Shown one piece after another: positions 5,555 to 12,032 of a DNA stretch of 12,032 bases (positions are counted from its first letter, which is position 1; every line of letters starts with the position of its first letter). The position numbers and the translations under genes were made by a program. Below the pieces are notes generated by a model. It saw nothing but the letters and a program-made list of their open reading frames with translations, had not been told where the DNA came from and did not search any database. This DNA is from DASUKL01 sp036278755 (lineage in GTDB: Bacteria > Chloroflexota > Limnocylindria > Limnocylindrales > CSP1-4). The stretch lies in NCBI GenBank assembly GCA_036278755.1, contig DASUKL010000107.1, positions 1 to 12,032 of the forward strand. The letters run 5' to 3'.

Positions 5555-8235
5555 GCGGCAGCGACGGAGCCCGGCCCGGGCCCGACACCGCCGCCTGCGT
5601 CCGTGCGCGCTCCCGGCACGGCCCGGGAGAGCCAGGCGCTCAGCCCGGCCGCACCCGCCGCGCCCTTGTCGACGACACCGACGATCCGCCCGTTGAGTCG
5701 CACCTTGTCGGCCGCGCTGAGCTGGTGCGCAGTGAGGATCAGAATCGGCACGTCGCGGGTGCGCGGATCGCTCTTGAGCCCGGCGACCACGGCGAAACCG
5801 TCGACCTGCGGCATGACTAGGTCGCAGATGATCAGGTCGAAGCGCTCGCGCCGCGCCAAGGCGAGGGCAGCCCGCCCGGAGGCCGCCCGACGGGCCTCGA
5901 AGCCGGCTGACATCAACGTGGCCGCGACAAAATCGAGGGCGGCCGGCTCATCATCGACCGCCAGCACCCTGACACGGCGCCCGGCGGCCGGGCGAGGCAA
6001 CCCCAGGCGGGCCAGCGTGGCCAACATCGTCGCCCGATCGACCGGCTTGAGGAGGTAGTCGACGGCCCCCAGGGCCAGCCCGACCTCGCGCTCGTCGACG
6101 ACCGTGACGATGATCACCGGGATGGCCCGCAGCCGGGCGTCGGCCTTGATCGCCCGCAGGACGTCCCAGCCGTCCATCCCTGGGAGCAGCACGTCGAGGA
6201 TGATGGCTGCGGGCGGCGCCGCGCGGGCTGCCGCCAGGCCGGCCGGACCATCCGGGGCCGCGCGCATGGCGTAGCCGTCCGCTTCGAGGTAGCGACGGAC
6301 CAGGCGCACGGCGCTCGGGTCGTCCTCGATCACCAGCACATCGGCGGCCTCTCCTCCGCGCCCCGGCCCGGGGTCCGCCGAGGCATGCGCGCCGACCGGC
6401 ATGGCGGACGTGCCGGGTGCGACGGACGTGCCGGGTTCGACGGACGTGCCCGGTGCGACGGACGTGCCCGGTGCGACGGACGTACCGGGTTCGGCAGGCA
6501 GCAACGCGTTCGGCAGCACGACCGTGAACGTGCTCCCGCTGCCCGGCTCGGAGACCAACTCGATGTGGCCGCCGTGTGCCTCGACGAGCCGGCGCGTCAG
6601 CGCCAGGCCAAGGCCCGTGCCGCCCTGGCGGGCCTCGACGTCACCGACCTGGCGGAACTCGTCGAAGACGTGGGCCTGGTCCGCCGGGTCGATCCCGATG
6701 CCCGTGTCGGCCACGGAGATGCGCAGCGTGCGGCCGTCGCGTGCGGCCGCCACCGAGATCCGGCCCCCGGGAGGGGTGAACTTGATGGCGTTCGAAAGTA
6801 GGTTGTAGAGAACCTGGCGGAGGCGCCCGCGGTCGGCCTCGATCCAGGTCGATGAGATCTCGGTCGACAGGGCCAGGCCCTTGCGGTCGCCCAGGGGGCG
6901 CAGGCCGGCGACACTCTCGACGGCAAGTTGGGCGAGGTCGAGCGGCTCGCGCGCCAGCTCCAGACGGCCAGCTTCGACCTTGGCCAGGTCGAGCACGTCG
7001 TTGATGAGACCGAGCAGATGCTGGCCCGCACCATGGACATGGGCGACCCACTCGAGGGGAACCTGGACAGTCCCCTCGCTGCTCGGCTCGCCGCGCATCA
7101 GGTCGCTGAAGCCGATGATCGCATTGAGCGGCGTGCGCAGCTCGTGGCTCATGCTGGCCAGGAAGTCGTCTTTGGCGGCGCCGGCTGCCTCGAGCGCCCT
7201 GACCGTCGCGGCCAGGCGCTCATTGAGCCTCTCCTGGTGGGCGAGCAGCGCCCGTCGCTCGACGAGCACGGCAGTCTGCGCCCCCAGCACGCCGAGCAGC
7301 TCCAGGTCGTCGTCGCCGAAGAGCCGCGCATGCTCGCTGACCACCGTCAGGCTGACCCCGGCCGCGACCTCATGGCCCACCGCGACCCGTCCACTGGGGC
7401 CTTCGCGTGAGCCGAGCGACCGGCTGGTCCCGTCGGCCTCGGTGAACGTCAGGACGCAGTCCCCGCCGGTGACTCTCCGAGCCGCGGCCAGGTACCGCGC
7501 CCAGATCTGCTCGACCGGCTCACTCGCCGGCGCGCCCATCAGGCCCCGCATGTACCGGAGCACCTCGCCCGCCTGCCAAGCGCGCCGCAGCGGGCCGGGC
7601 GGGACGAAGGCCACCCAGTAGCCGAGGGCCGTGATCAAGGCTGCCGCAGTGGCGAGGGGGCCGCTGACGGGCGCGGCACCCGGCAGCAGCTCGTCGCCGA
7701 GCAGGAAGAAGATCTCCAGGAGGAGCGTGCCGGTTGCCAGCGCGGCCAACGCGTAGCGCGCCCGAGACGACCCTCGGCGCAGGCGCGCCTCCGCCAGGAG
7801 GTAGAGCGCCGAGAGCCCCAGGAAGCCGACGAACCAGCACGCGAACGGCACCGCCGCGAGGCTCGGCGCGACCGGCCGCAGGACGATCGTCAGGATGACC
7901 GTGGCTGGCGCCAGCCCGACGGCCAGAGGCCCCAGCCAGCGTGGGACGGTCCGCAGGTCGGCCACGAGTTTCAGCGCGAAGAGCGGCATGGCCAGGAAGA
8001 GCAAGGCCACGATCCCGCCCACGAGCGGAGGGGTCGCACCGTACAACCGAGCGGTGACGTCGGCCACGAAGAGGCTGCCCAGGGAGCTCAGCAGCAGCGC
8101 CACGTCGCGCATGAGGTGGTCGCGACTCCGCCAGGCGGTGACCGCCGCGTAGAGGAACAGGACGGCCAGGAGCCCCTCGATGGCCAGGGTCAGGGTTTTG
8201 TCCATCGACCTCTTCCGGAAGGGTGGCTTGGCCAT
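5551..8235 (-). CDS. Membrane hybrid histidine kinase: 7TM-GAF-HisKA-HATPase-REC-REC
   Basis: This 894-aa sensor kinase autophosphorylates on histidine and passes phosphate to its own receivers. About seven hydrophobic helices span residues 15-212, with no evident signal peptide. A short GAF-like region (about 235-325) and a coiled coil (about 326-352) follow. HisKA has His364 in SMSHELRTPLN. The ATPase has the N box with Asn482 (NLLSNAIKFTPP), G1 DTGIGI (510-515) and G2 QGGTGLGLAL (537-546). A six-residue repeat linker (about 582-611) leads to REC1 (Asp638/Asp639, phosphoacceptor Asp681, Thr711, Lys730) and REC2 (Asp761/Asp762, Asp805, Thr835, Lys857). In REC2 the lysine is followed by Gly rather than the usual Pro. 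A Gly/Ala-rich tail ends the protein. The start at 8235 has AGGA 7 bases upstream; ATG 8205 with GAGG close by is an alternative, and a GTG at 8307 is unlikely. The signal sensed is unknown. The receiver gene follows with a 4-base overlap. Confidence 0.94.
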   Translation of the reverse strand: MAKPPFRKRSMDKTLTLAIEGLLAVLFLYAAVTAWRSRDHLMRDVALLLSSLGSLFVADVTARLYGATPPLVGGIVALLFLAMPLFALKLVADLRTVPRWLGPLAVGLAPATVILTIVLRPVAPSLAAVPFACWFVGFLGLSALYLLAEARLRRGSSRARYALAALATGTLLLEIFFLLGDELLPGAAPVSGPLATAAALITALGYWVAFVPPGPLRRAWQAGEVLRYMRGLMGAPASEPVEQIWARYLAAARRVTGGDCVLTFTEADGTSRSLGSREGPSGRVAVGHEVAAGVSLTVVSEHARLFGDDDLELLGVLGAQTAVLVERRALLAHQERLNERLAATVRALEAAGAAKDDFLASMSHELRTPLNAIIGFSDLMRGEPSSEGTVQVPLEWVAHVHGAGQHLLGLINDVLDLAKVEAGRLELAREPLDLAQLAVESVAGLRPLGDRKGLALSTEISSTWIEADRGRLRQVLYNLLSNAIKFTPPGGRISVAAARDGRTLRISVADTGIGIDPADQAHVFDEFRQVGDVEARQGGTGLGLALTRRLVEAHGGHIELVSEPGSGSTFTVVLPNALLPAEPGTSVAPGTSVAPGTSVEPGTSVAPGTSAMPVGAHASADPGPGRGGEAADVLVIEDDPSAVRLVRRYLEADGYAMRAAPDGPAGLAAARAAPPAAIILDVLLPGMDGWDVLRAIKADARLRAIPVIIVTVVDEREVGLALGAVDYLLKPVDRATMLATLARLGLPRPAAGRRVRVLAVDDEPAALDFVAATLMSAGFEARRAASGRAALALARRERFDLIICDLVMPQVDGFAVVAGLKSDPRTRDVPILILTAHQLSAADKVRLNGRIVGVVDKGAAGAAGLSAWLSRAVPGARTDAGGGVGPGPGSVAAA
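6407..6496 (-). repeat. Five tandem 18-bp repeats inside the kinase gene
   Basis: Five head-to-tail units of 18 bp, with 6407-6424 as the first. The plus-strand unit is close to GACGTGCCGGGTGCGACG. Units 3 and 4 are identical. The others differ by one or a few bases, and the last diverges at its end. On the coding strand each unit encodes (A/E)PGTS(V/A), giving a flexible linker between the kinase ATPase domain and REC1. Because the unit is a multiple of three, gain or loss of copies would keep the frame. Confidence 0.95.
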
Positions 8236-8242
8236 GGGATCG

Positions 8243-8246
8243 TCCT
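8243..8246 (-). promoter_or_regulatory. Ribosome binding site of the hybrid kinase gene
   Basis: AGGA on the minus strand, 7 bases before the ATG at 8235. It favours this start over the GTG at 8307. The downstream ATG at 8205 also has a GAGG, 3 bases away, so the choice between those two is not settled. Confidence 0.5.
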
Positions 8247-8288
8247 GGCGGACCGACCGGCCAGTGCCGCTTCGCACCACCCTGCCCC

Positions 8289-8307
8289 GTGACGACGTCC
8301 TCGTCAC
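8289..8307. promoter_or_regulatory. Candidate operator in the divergent promoter region
   Basis: GTGACGA and TCGTCAC form a perfect 7-bp inverted repeat with a 5-base spacer. It lies 54 bases upstream of the kinase start and 166 bases upstream of the EAL gene start. A symmetric site between divergent genes is a natural place for a dimeric regulator to control both, but none of the proteins in this locus has a DNA-binding domain, so the regulator would be encoded elsewhere. Confidence 0.35.
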
Positions 8308-8461
8308 TAGGCCGGTCGACGCCGCCGCCGTAGTACGAATCGGGGCTTCGGGGCGCGGTCAGCGAGCTGCGCCAGGCCCGGGCAGCACCGCCGCCGCCGC
8401 GGTACAAGCCGCCGCCGTCGGGGGTGACCAATGGGTCCTCCCGGCCTCTCCCCGAGGCGCC

Positions 8462-8467
8462 TACGGT
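8462..8467 (+). promoter_or_regulatory. Possible -10 box of a leaderless EAL gene transcript
   Basis: TACGGT fits the loose TAnnnT pattern of -10 boxes in high-GC bacteria. A start site 7 bases after it would fall on the A of the ATG at 8474. The same stretch contains GGTGG 4 bases before the ATG, which could instead act as a weak ribosome binding site. No -35 box is seen. Confidence 0.25.
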
Positions 8468-8473
8468 GGTCGC

Positions 8474-10225
8474 ATGGACGTGCCGCTGCGGCCCGCCGAG
8501 CGCCCCGCGCAACCAGGGTTGCCCACCGAGAGCGTCGCCGGGGCCCTCATCTACATCGTTGACGACGCACCCGCTAATACCGTCCTGCTCGAGCAAGTCC
8601 TCAGGCGGGCCGGATTCCGCAATGTGCGGGCCTTCACCGACGGTGCCGCCGTGCTCGAGGCGGTCGAGGCGGAGGAGCCCGATCTCATCCTGCTCGACCT
8701 GCACATGCCCGGGCTCGACGGCCTGTCGGTCCTCCGGCGCCTGCGTGCGACCCGACCTGCCGACACCTACCTGCCCGTGGTGGTCCTCACGGCCGACGTC
8801 ACCTGGGAGGCCCGGCGCCGGGTCCTCGAGGGCGGCGCCACGGATTTCCTGACCAAGCCGTTCGAGGCCGCCGAGGTCAACCTGCGGGTCCGTAACGTCG
8901 TCGAGACCCGCTTGCTCCACGAGGAGTTGCGCCGGCGCAATACGCAGCTTCGCAGCGAGGTCGAGATAGCGGCACAGCGCCTCGCGGAGCATGAGGTCGA
9001 GTGGGCCGAGCAGGCCGGCGTCCTGGCCCGTCTCGAAGCCAGTGAGAGCGCCGAAGAGACCGCCCAGCACATCTGCGATGCCATGACCGAGTTGCGTGGA
9101 GTCGACATCGCCGTCGTCGTCTATCTCGACGTGGCTGGCCAGGCCCTGCCCCTGGGCCGCAGCGCCCTGGCCGACACCCGCGTCGGCGTCAACAGACCTC
9201 TGCCGGCGGAGGTGACCGCGCGGTGGCGGCAACGTGTCGAGCGTGGCCCATGGATCGGGCCCTGGGAGCCGGTCTTCGGGACGCCGTCGCGGCGGATCGT
9301 CCGCCAGAGCAACCCCGAGGCCATGGCCATCCTGCCGTTACGCAGCGGTCGGTCCGCCCTGGGCGCGCTGATCGTGGCCACCAGCGAGCGGGACGCGCTG
9401 GCCCGTCTCGCGGCCCGTCTCCCGGTCCTCGAGTCATTCGCCGCCGTCACGGCGGCGCTGGTCGCACCCGACCTGGAGGCCCGACAGCGGCGTAGCGGTC
9501 TCCAGTCCCAGATCGAGTCCGTCTTGAGGCACCGGGCCTTCGAGCCGGTCTTTCAGCCCATCGTGCGGATCGACGATGGGGACGTCGTGGGATACGAAGC
9601 CCTGACCCGCTTCCATGACGGCACGCGCCCCGACCGTCGTTTCGCCGACGCGGCCGCCGTTGGCCTGGGGACCGAGCTGGAACTGGCCTGCCTCGGCGCG
9701 GCCATCGACGGGGCGAGGGCGCTCCCGGCAGGCCGCTGGCTGAGCCTCAACGCCTCACCTGCCCTGATCCTCAACGACCGCCGCCTCCGATCAGCGTTGC
9801 GGCGAGCCGACCGGCCGGCCGTGCTCGAAGTCACCGAGCACGTCGCCATCGACGACTACCGTTCGTTCCGGGCTTCGCTCAAGGGCCTGGGCCGCCGCAT
9901 CCGCGTCTCGGTCGACGACGCGGGCGCCGGCTTCGCAAGCTTCCGCCACATCCTGGAGCTGCGACCGGACTTCGTGAAGCTGGACATCGGCCTGGTCCAT
10001 GCCATCGAGCACGACAACGCCCGCCAGGCGCTCGTCGCAGGGATGGTCTACTTCGCCGCCCACAGCGGCTGTCAGCTCGTGGCCGAGGGGGTCGAGACGG
10101 TCGCCGAACGCGATGCCCTGCGCGAACTGCGCGTCGCGCTCGGCCAAGGGTTCTTCTTCGGCCGGCCGACCACCGTGGAGGCGGGGTTCGAGCCTTCGGC
10201 CGAACGGGTCCTGCGGGCCTCCTGA
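8474..10225 (+). CDS. REC-GAF-EAL response regulator, predicted cyclic di-GMP phosphodiesterase
   Basis: EAL domains hydrolyse cyclic di-GMP to linear pGpG and so lower the signal that favours biofilm over motility. The 583-aa protein has a receiver domain (about 25-140: acidic pair Asp30/Asp31, phosphoacceptor Asp75, Thr106, Lys128). A charged coiled coil (about 138-190) and a GAF-like domain (about 190-330) follow, then the EAL domain (about 340-575). The metal and catalytic residues all appear intact: Glu375 in YEALTRF, Asn426, Glu452 in EVTE, Asp481/Asp482 in VDDAGAGFAS, Lys502, Glu538 in AEGVET and Gln558 in GQGFFFGRP. There is no GGDEF domain, so it should act only as a phosphodiesterase gated by phosphorylation and perhaps by a GAF ligand. 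There are no membrane helices. The ATG at 8474 is chosen because the receiver fold begins 25 residues later and the upstream frame overlaps the kinase gene. The divergent kinase is the likely phosphate source. Confidence 0.94.
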   Translation: MDVPLRPAERPAQPGLPTESVAGALIYIVDDAPANTVLLEQVLRRAGFRNVRAFTDGAAVLEAVEAEEPDLILLDLHMPGLDGLSVLRRLRATRPADTYLPVVVLTADVTWEARRRVLEGGATDFLTKPFEAAEVNLRVRNVVETRLLHEELRRRNTQLRSEVEIAAQRLAEHEVEWAEQAGVLARLEASESAEETAQHICDAMTELRGVDIAVVVYLDVAGQALPLGRSALADTRVGVNRPLPAEVTARWRQRVERGPWIGPWEPVFGTPSRRIVRQSNPEAMAILPLRSGRSALGALIVATSERDALARLAARLPVLESFAAVTAALVAPDLEARQRRSGLQSQIESVLRHRAFEPVFQPIVRIDDGDVVGYEALTRFHDGTRPDRRFADAAAVGLGTELELACLGAAIDGARALPAGRWLSLNASPALILNDRRLRSALRRADRPAVLEVTEHVAIDDYRSFRASLKGLGRRIRVSVDDAGAGFASFRHILELRPDFVKLDIGLVHAIEHDNARQALVAGMVYFAAHSGCQLVAEGVETVAERDALRELRVALGQGFFFGRPTTVEAGFEPSAERVLRAS

Positions 10226-10247
10226 CCGCCTTGGGGGCCGGCGCCAT

Positions 10248-12032
10248 CTAGCCGGTCGGGCGGCGGCCCTCCAGGATCGCCCGGAGGGCCGCCTCGTCGA
10301 TGACCGGGACGCCGAGCGACTCGGCCTTGGCCAGCTTGGAGCCTGCCTTCTCCCCGGCCACGAGGTAATCGGTCTTCTTGCTGACCGAGCCCGCCGGATG
10401 CCCACCTGCGGCTCGGATCGCGTCTTCGGCCTCTTCGCGGCTGAAGCCCTCGAGGGTGCCGGTCACGACCAAGGTCTTGCCGGCCAGGGGCCCGGCGGCT
10501 TCCGCCACGGCCAGGCCTCTGGCCTCGCCTCCTGCCGTCTCCCCCGCCGCCTCCTTGCCCCCACCCGCGTCCGTGCCCGTGCCCGCCCTGCCGGCCCCGG
10601 CCGCCCGCGGTCGGACCGGCGGTAGCTCGGCGCTCACGCCGGCAGCCACGAGGTCCCGTAGCAGCCGACCCGTCACGTCGTCGGCGAAGAAGCGGGCGAT
10701 GCTCTCGGCCACGATGCCCCCGATGCCTGGCACTTCCTTGAAGCGCTCGGCCGGGGTGGTGGCCAGCTCGCCGGTCAGGCGCTGCGTCCAGGCCGCGGCG
10801 CTCTCCCCTTCCTCGGGCGGCCAGGTCCGGCTGGCCCAGGCGGCCAGGTCGATGGCCGTCTGGTAGCCGACGTGGCGGATGCCCAGGGCGTTGAGGATGC
10901 GAGCCAGCGGCCGGGTCCGCGAGGCGTCGATCCGGTGGAAGAGGTTCTCGGCGCTCTTCTTGGCGTAGCGCTCCAGACCCAGGATGTCCTCGAAGGTGAG
11001 CTTGTAGACGTCGGCCGGGCTCTTGACCAGGCCGCGCTGGAGGAGCTGGGTGACGACCTTCCAGCCCAGGCCCTCGATATCCATCCCGCCCCGACCCACG
11101 AAATGGCCGATGCCCTGCACGACCTGGGCGGGACAGAACGGGTTCGAGCAGCGGAAACGGACCTCGCCCTCGTCCTGGACGACCTCGGCCTGGCAGACCG
11201 GGCAGCGGGCCGGCATCTCCCAGATCCGCTCGCTGCCGTCGCGCCGCTCGACCAGGGGGCGGACGACCTCGGGGATGACGTCACCGGCCTTCTGGAGGAC
11301 GACCCAGTCGCCGACCCGGATGTCCTTGCGCCGGACCTCGTCGAGGTTGTGGAGGGTGGCCCGGGCGACGGTGGAGCCGGCGACCTTGATGGGCGTCATG
11401 TGGGCCACCGGGGTCAGCGTCCCGGTGCGGCCCACGTAGGCCACGATGTCCTCGATACGGGTGATGACCTGCTCGGGCGGGAACTTGTAGGCGATGGCCC
11501 AGCGGGGCGCCCGACTGACCATCCCCAACCGGGCCTGCTGGCCGTAGTCGTCGACCTTGATGACGACGCCGTCCGTCTCGAAGGGCAGGTCGTGGCGGGC
11601 CTCGCGCCAGCGCTCGGTGAAGCCGATCGCGGCCTCGATGTCCAGGCCGTCCTCGTGATGGCCTTCGACCGGGAAGCCGAGCGCGGACAGCCGAGCCAGG
11701 GCGGCCGACTGGGAGCCGACGCTGGGGCCCCCACCCCCTTCGATGAGGATGTAGGCCCAGGCGGAGAGCTTGCGCCCGGCCGTGACCTGCGGGTCGATCT
11801 GGCGCAGCGAACCGGCCCCGCTGTTGCGGGGATTGGCGTACAGCGGCAGGCCGCGCTCCTCGCGCTCGGCGTTGATCCGGGCGAACTCGGCCTTGGGCAT
11901 GAAGACCTCGCCGCGGACCTCCAGGTCGGCCGGCTCGGACAGTCGGCGGGGGATGGCCTCGATCGTCCGGACGTTGGCCGTGACGTCCTCCCCGAGCGTG
12001 CCGTCACCCCGGGTCGCGGCCTGCTGGAGCCG
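10248..12032 (-). CDS. ligA: NAD-dependent DNA ligase, N-terminal part beyond the window
   Basis: LigA seals nicks during DNA replication and repair, using NAD as the adenylate donor. The 594 visible residues start just before ATRGDGTLGEDVTANVRTI (about 6-24) in the adenylation domain. The domain 1a and the KxDG lysine that carries AMP lie off the right edge. Further adenylation-domain motifs are NPRNSGAGSLRQ (about 67-78) and DGVVIKVDD (154-162). The OB fold follows, and then a four-cysteine zinc finger (Cys277, Cys280, Cys295, Cys300), helix-hairpin-helix repeats including VPGIGGIVAES, and a C-terminal BRCT domain (about 514-589). Between HhH and BRCT lies an unusual Ala/Gly-rich linker of about 40 residues (about 475-513). 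The stop is TAG at 10248, and the 3' end faces the EAL gene with only 22 bases between them and no obvious terminator. The family call is firm. Confidence 0.97.
   Translation of the reverse strand, partial: RLQQAATRGDGTLGEDVTANVRTIEAIPRRLSEPADLEVRGEVFMPKAEFARINAEREERGLPLYANPRNSGAGSLRQIDPQVTAGRKLSAWAYILIEGGGGPSVGSQSAALARLSALGFPVEGHHEDGLDIEAAIGFTERWREARHDLPFETDGVVIKVDDYGQQARLGMVSRAPRWAIAYKFPPEQVITRIEDIVAYVGRTGTLTPVAHMTPIKVAGSTVARATLHNLDEVRRKDIRVGDWVVLQKAGDVIPEVVRPLVERRDGSERIWEMPARCPVCQAEVVQDEGEVRFRCSNPFCPAQVVQGIGHFVGRGGMDIEGLGWKVVTQLLQRGLVKSPADVYKLTFEDILGLERYAKKSAENLFHRIDASRTRPLARILNALGIRHVGYQTAIDLAAWASRTWPPEEGESAAAWTQRLTGELATTPAERFKEVPGIGGIVAESIARFFADDVTGRLLRDLVAAGVSAELPPVRPRAAGAGRAGTGTDAGGGKEAAGETAGGEARGLAVAEAAGPLAGKTLVVTGTLEGFSREEAEDAIRAAGGHPAGSVSKKTDYLVAGEKAGSKLAKAESLGVPVIDEAALRAILEGRRPTG

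Larger units (their letters stand above)
8236..8473. other. Divergent intergenic region between the kinase and EAL genes
   Basis: This 238-base stretch lies between the diverging starts at 8235 (minus) and 8474 (plus) and must hold both promoters. I see three short GCC-repeat tracts (around 8321-8330, 8388-8400 and 8409-8417), a 7-bp inverted repeat at 8289-8307, and a TACGGT just before the plus-strand ATG. No strong sigma-70 promoter pair is recognisable. Reading frames that run through it (plus from 8180, and minus across 7520-9232) lack start support and are taken as shadows. Confidence 0.6.

Noticed and set aside
8236..8307. GTG start at 8307 for the kinase
   Set aside because: No ribosome binding site is seen, and the extra residues are Arg/Ser/Gly-rich. 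The ATGs at 8235 and 8205 have better sites and lie just before the first membrane helix.
8180..8473. 98-codon upstream extension of the EAL protein
   Set aside because: It overlaps the kinase start, is Arg/Gly/Ala-rich without a domain, and the receiver fold begins soon after the ATG at 8474.
7520..9232. 570-codon minus-strand open frame crossing the divergent region
   Set aside because: It overlaps the start of the kinase gene and the REC and GAF regions of the EAL gene in other frames, both with clear domains. It is explained by GC bias.
10226..10247. Possible bidirectional terminator between the EAL gene and ligA
   Set aside because: Only short imperfect dyads (GACCG with CGGTC) span this 22-base gap, with no T-run on either strand.

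Overview
The window is about 12 kb of high-GC, densely coding bacterial chromosome. Codons end almost always in G or C, and the clearest starts carry AGGAGG or AGGA ribosome binding sites. Most of it is housekeeping sequence with one signalling locus in the middle. There are no tRNAs, rRNAs, insertion sequences, CRISPR arrays or phage genes that I can see. The taxon cannot be fixed from this sequence. The GC content, the style of LigA and FabH, and the Ala/Gly/Pro-rich linkers would suit a high-GC Chloroflexota or actinobacterium-like lineage, but this is inference only.

Layout, left to right. (1) Positions 1-2889, minus strand: a two-gene lipid operon with an acyl-CoA/acyl-adenylate ligase (2889 to 1066), followed after 8 bases by a 3-oxoacyl-ACP synthase III (fabH, 1057 running off the left edge). 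(2) A 195-base gap at 2890-3084 with candidate control elements. (3) typA/bipA, minus strand, 5067-3085, with a proline-rich N-terminal extension. (4) A signalling locus at about 5162-10225. On the minus strand, a seven-TM hybrid histidine kinase (8235-5551) overlaps a stand-alone receiver protein (5554-5162) by 4 bases. Transcribed away from it on the plus strand is a REC-GAF-EAL protein (8474-10225) predicted to degrade cyclic di-GMP. (5) ligA, minus strand, enters from the right edge (12032) and ends at 10248, convergent with the EAL gene.

How the parts may work together. The ligase could make acyl-CoAs that FabH uses as primers, because FabH enzymes take acyl-CoA and malonyl-ACP. The kinase locus has four receiver domains in three proteins (two inside the kinase, one free, one on the EAL protein) and no HPt domain in view. 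It looks like a phosphorelay that controls cyclic di-GMP turnover. The kinase also has an 18-bp tandem repeat encoding the linker between its ATPase and first receiver domain. typA and ligA are ordinary housekeeping genes. I see no clearly new system here; the divergent kinase/EAL module is the best candidate for something not yet characterised.
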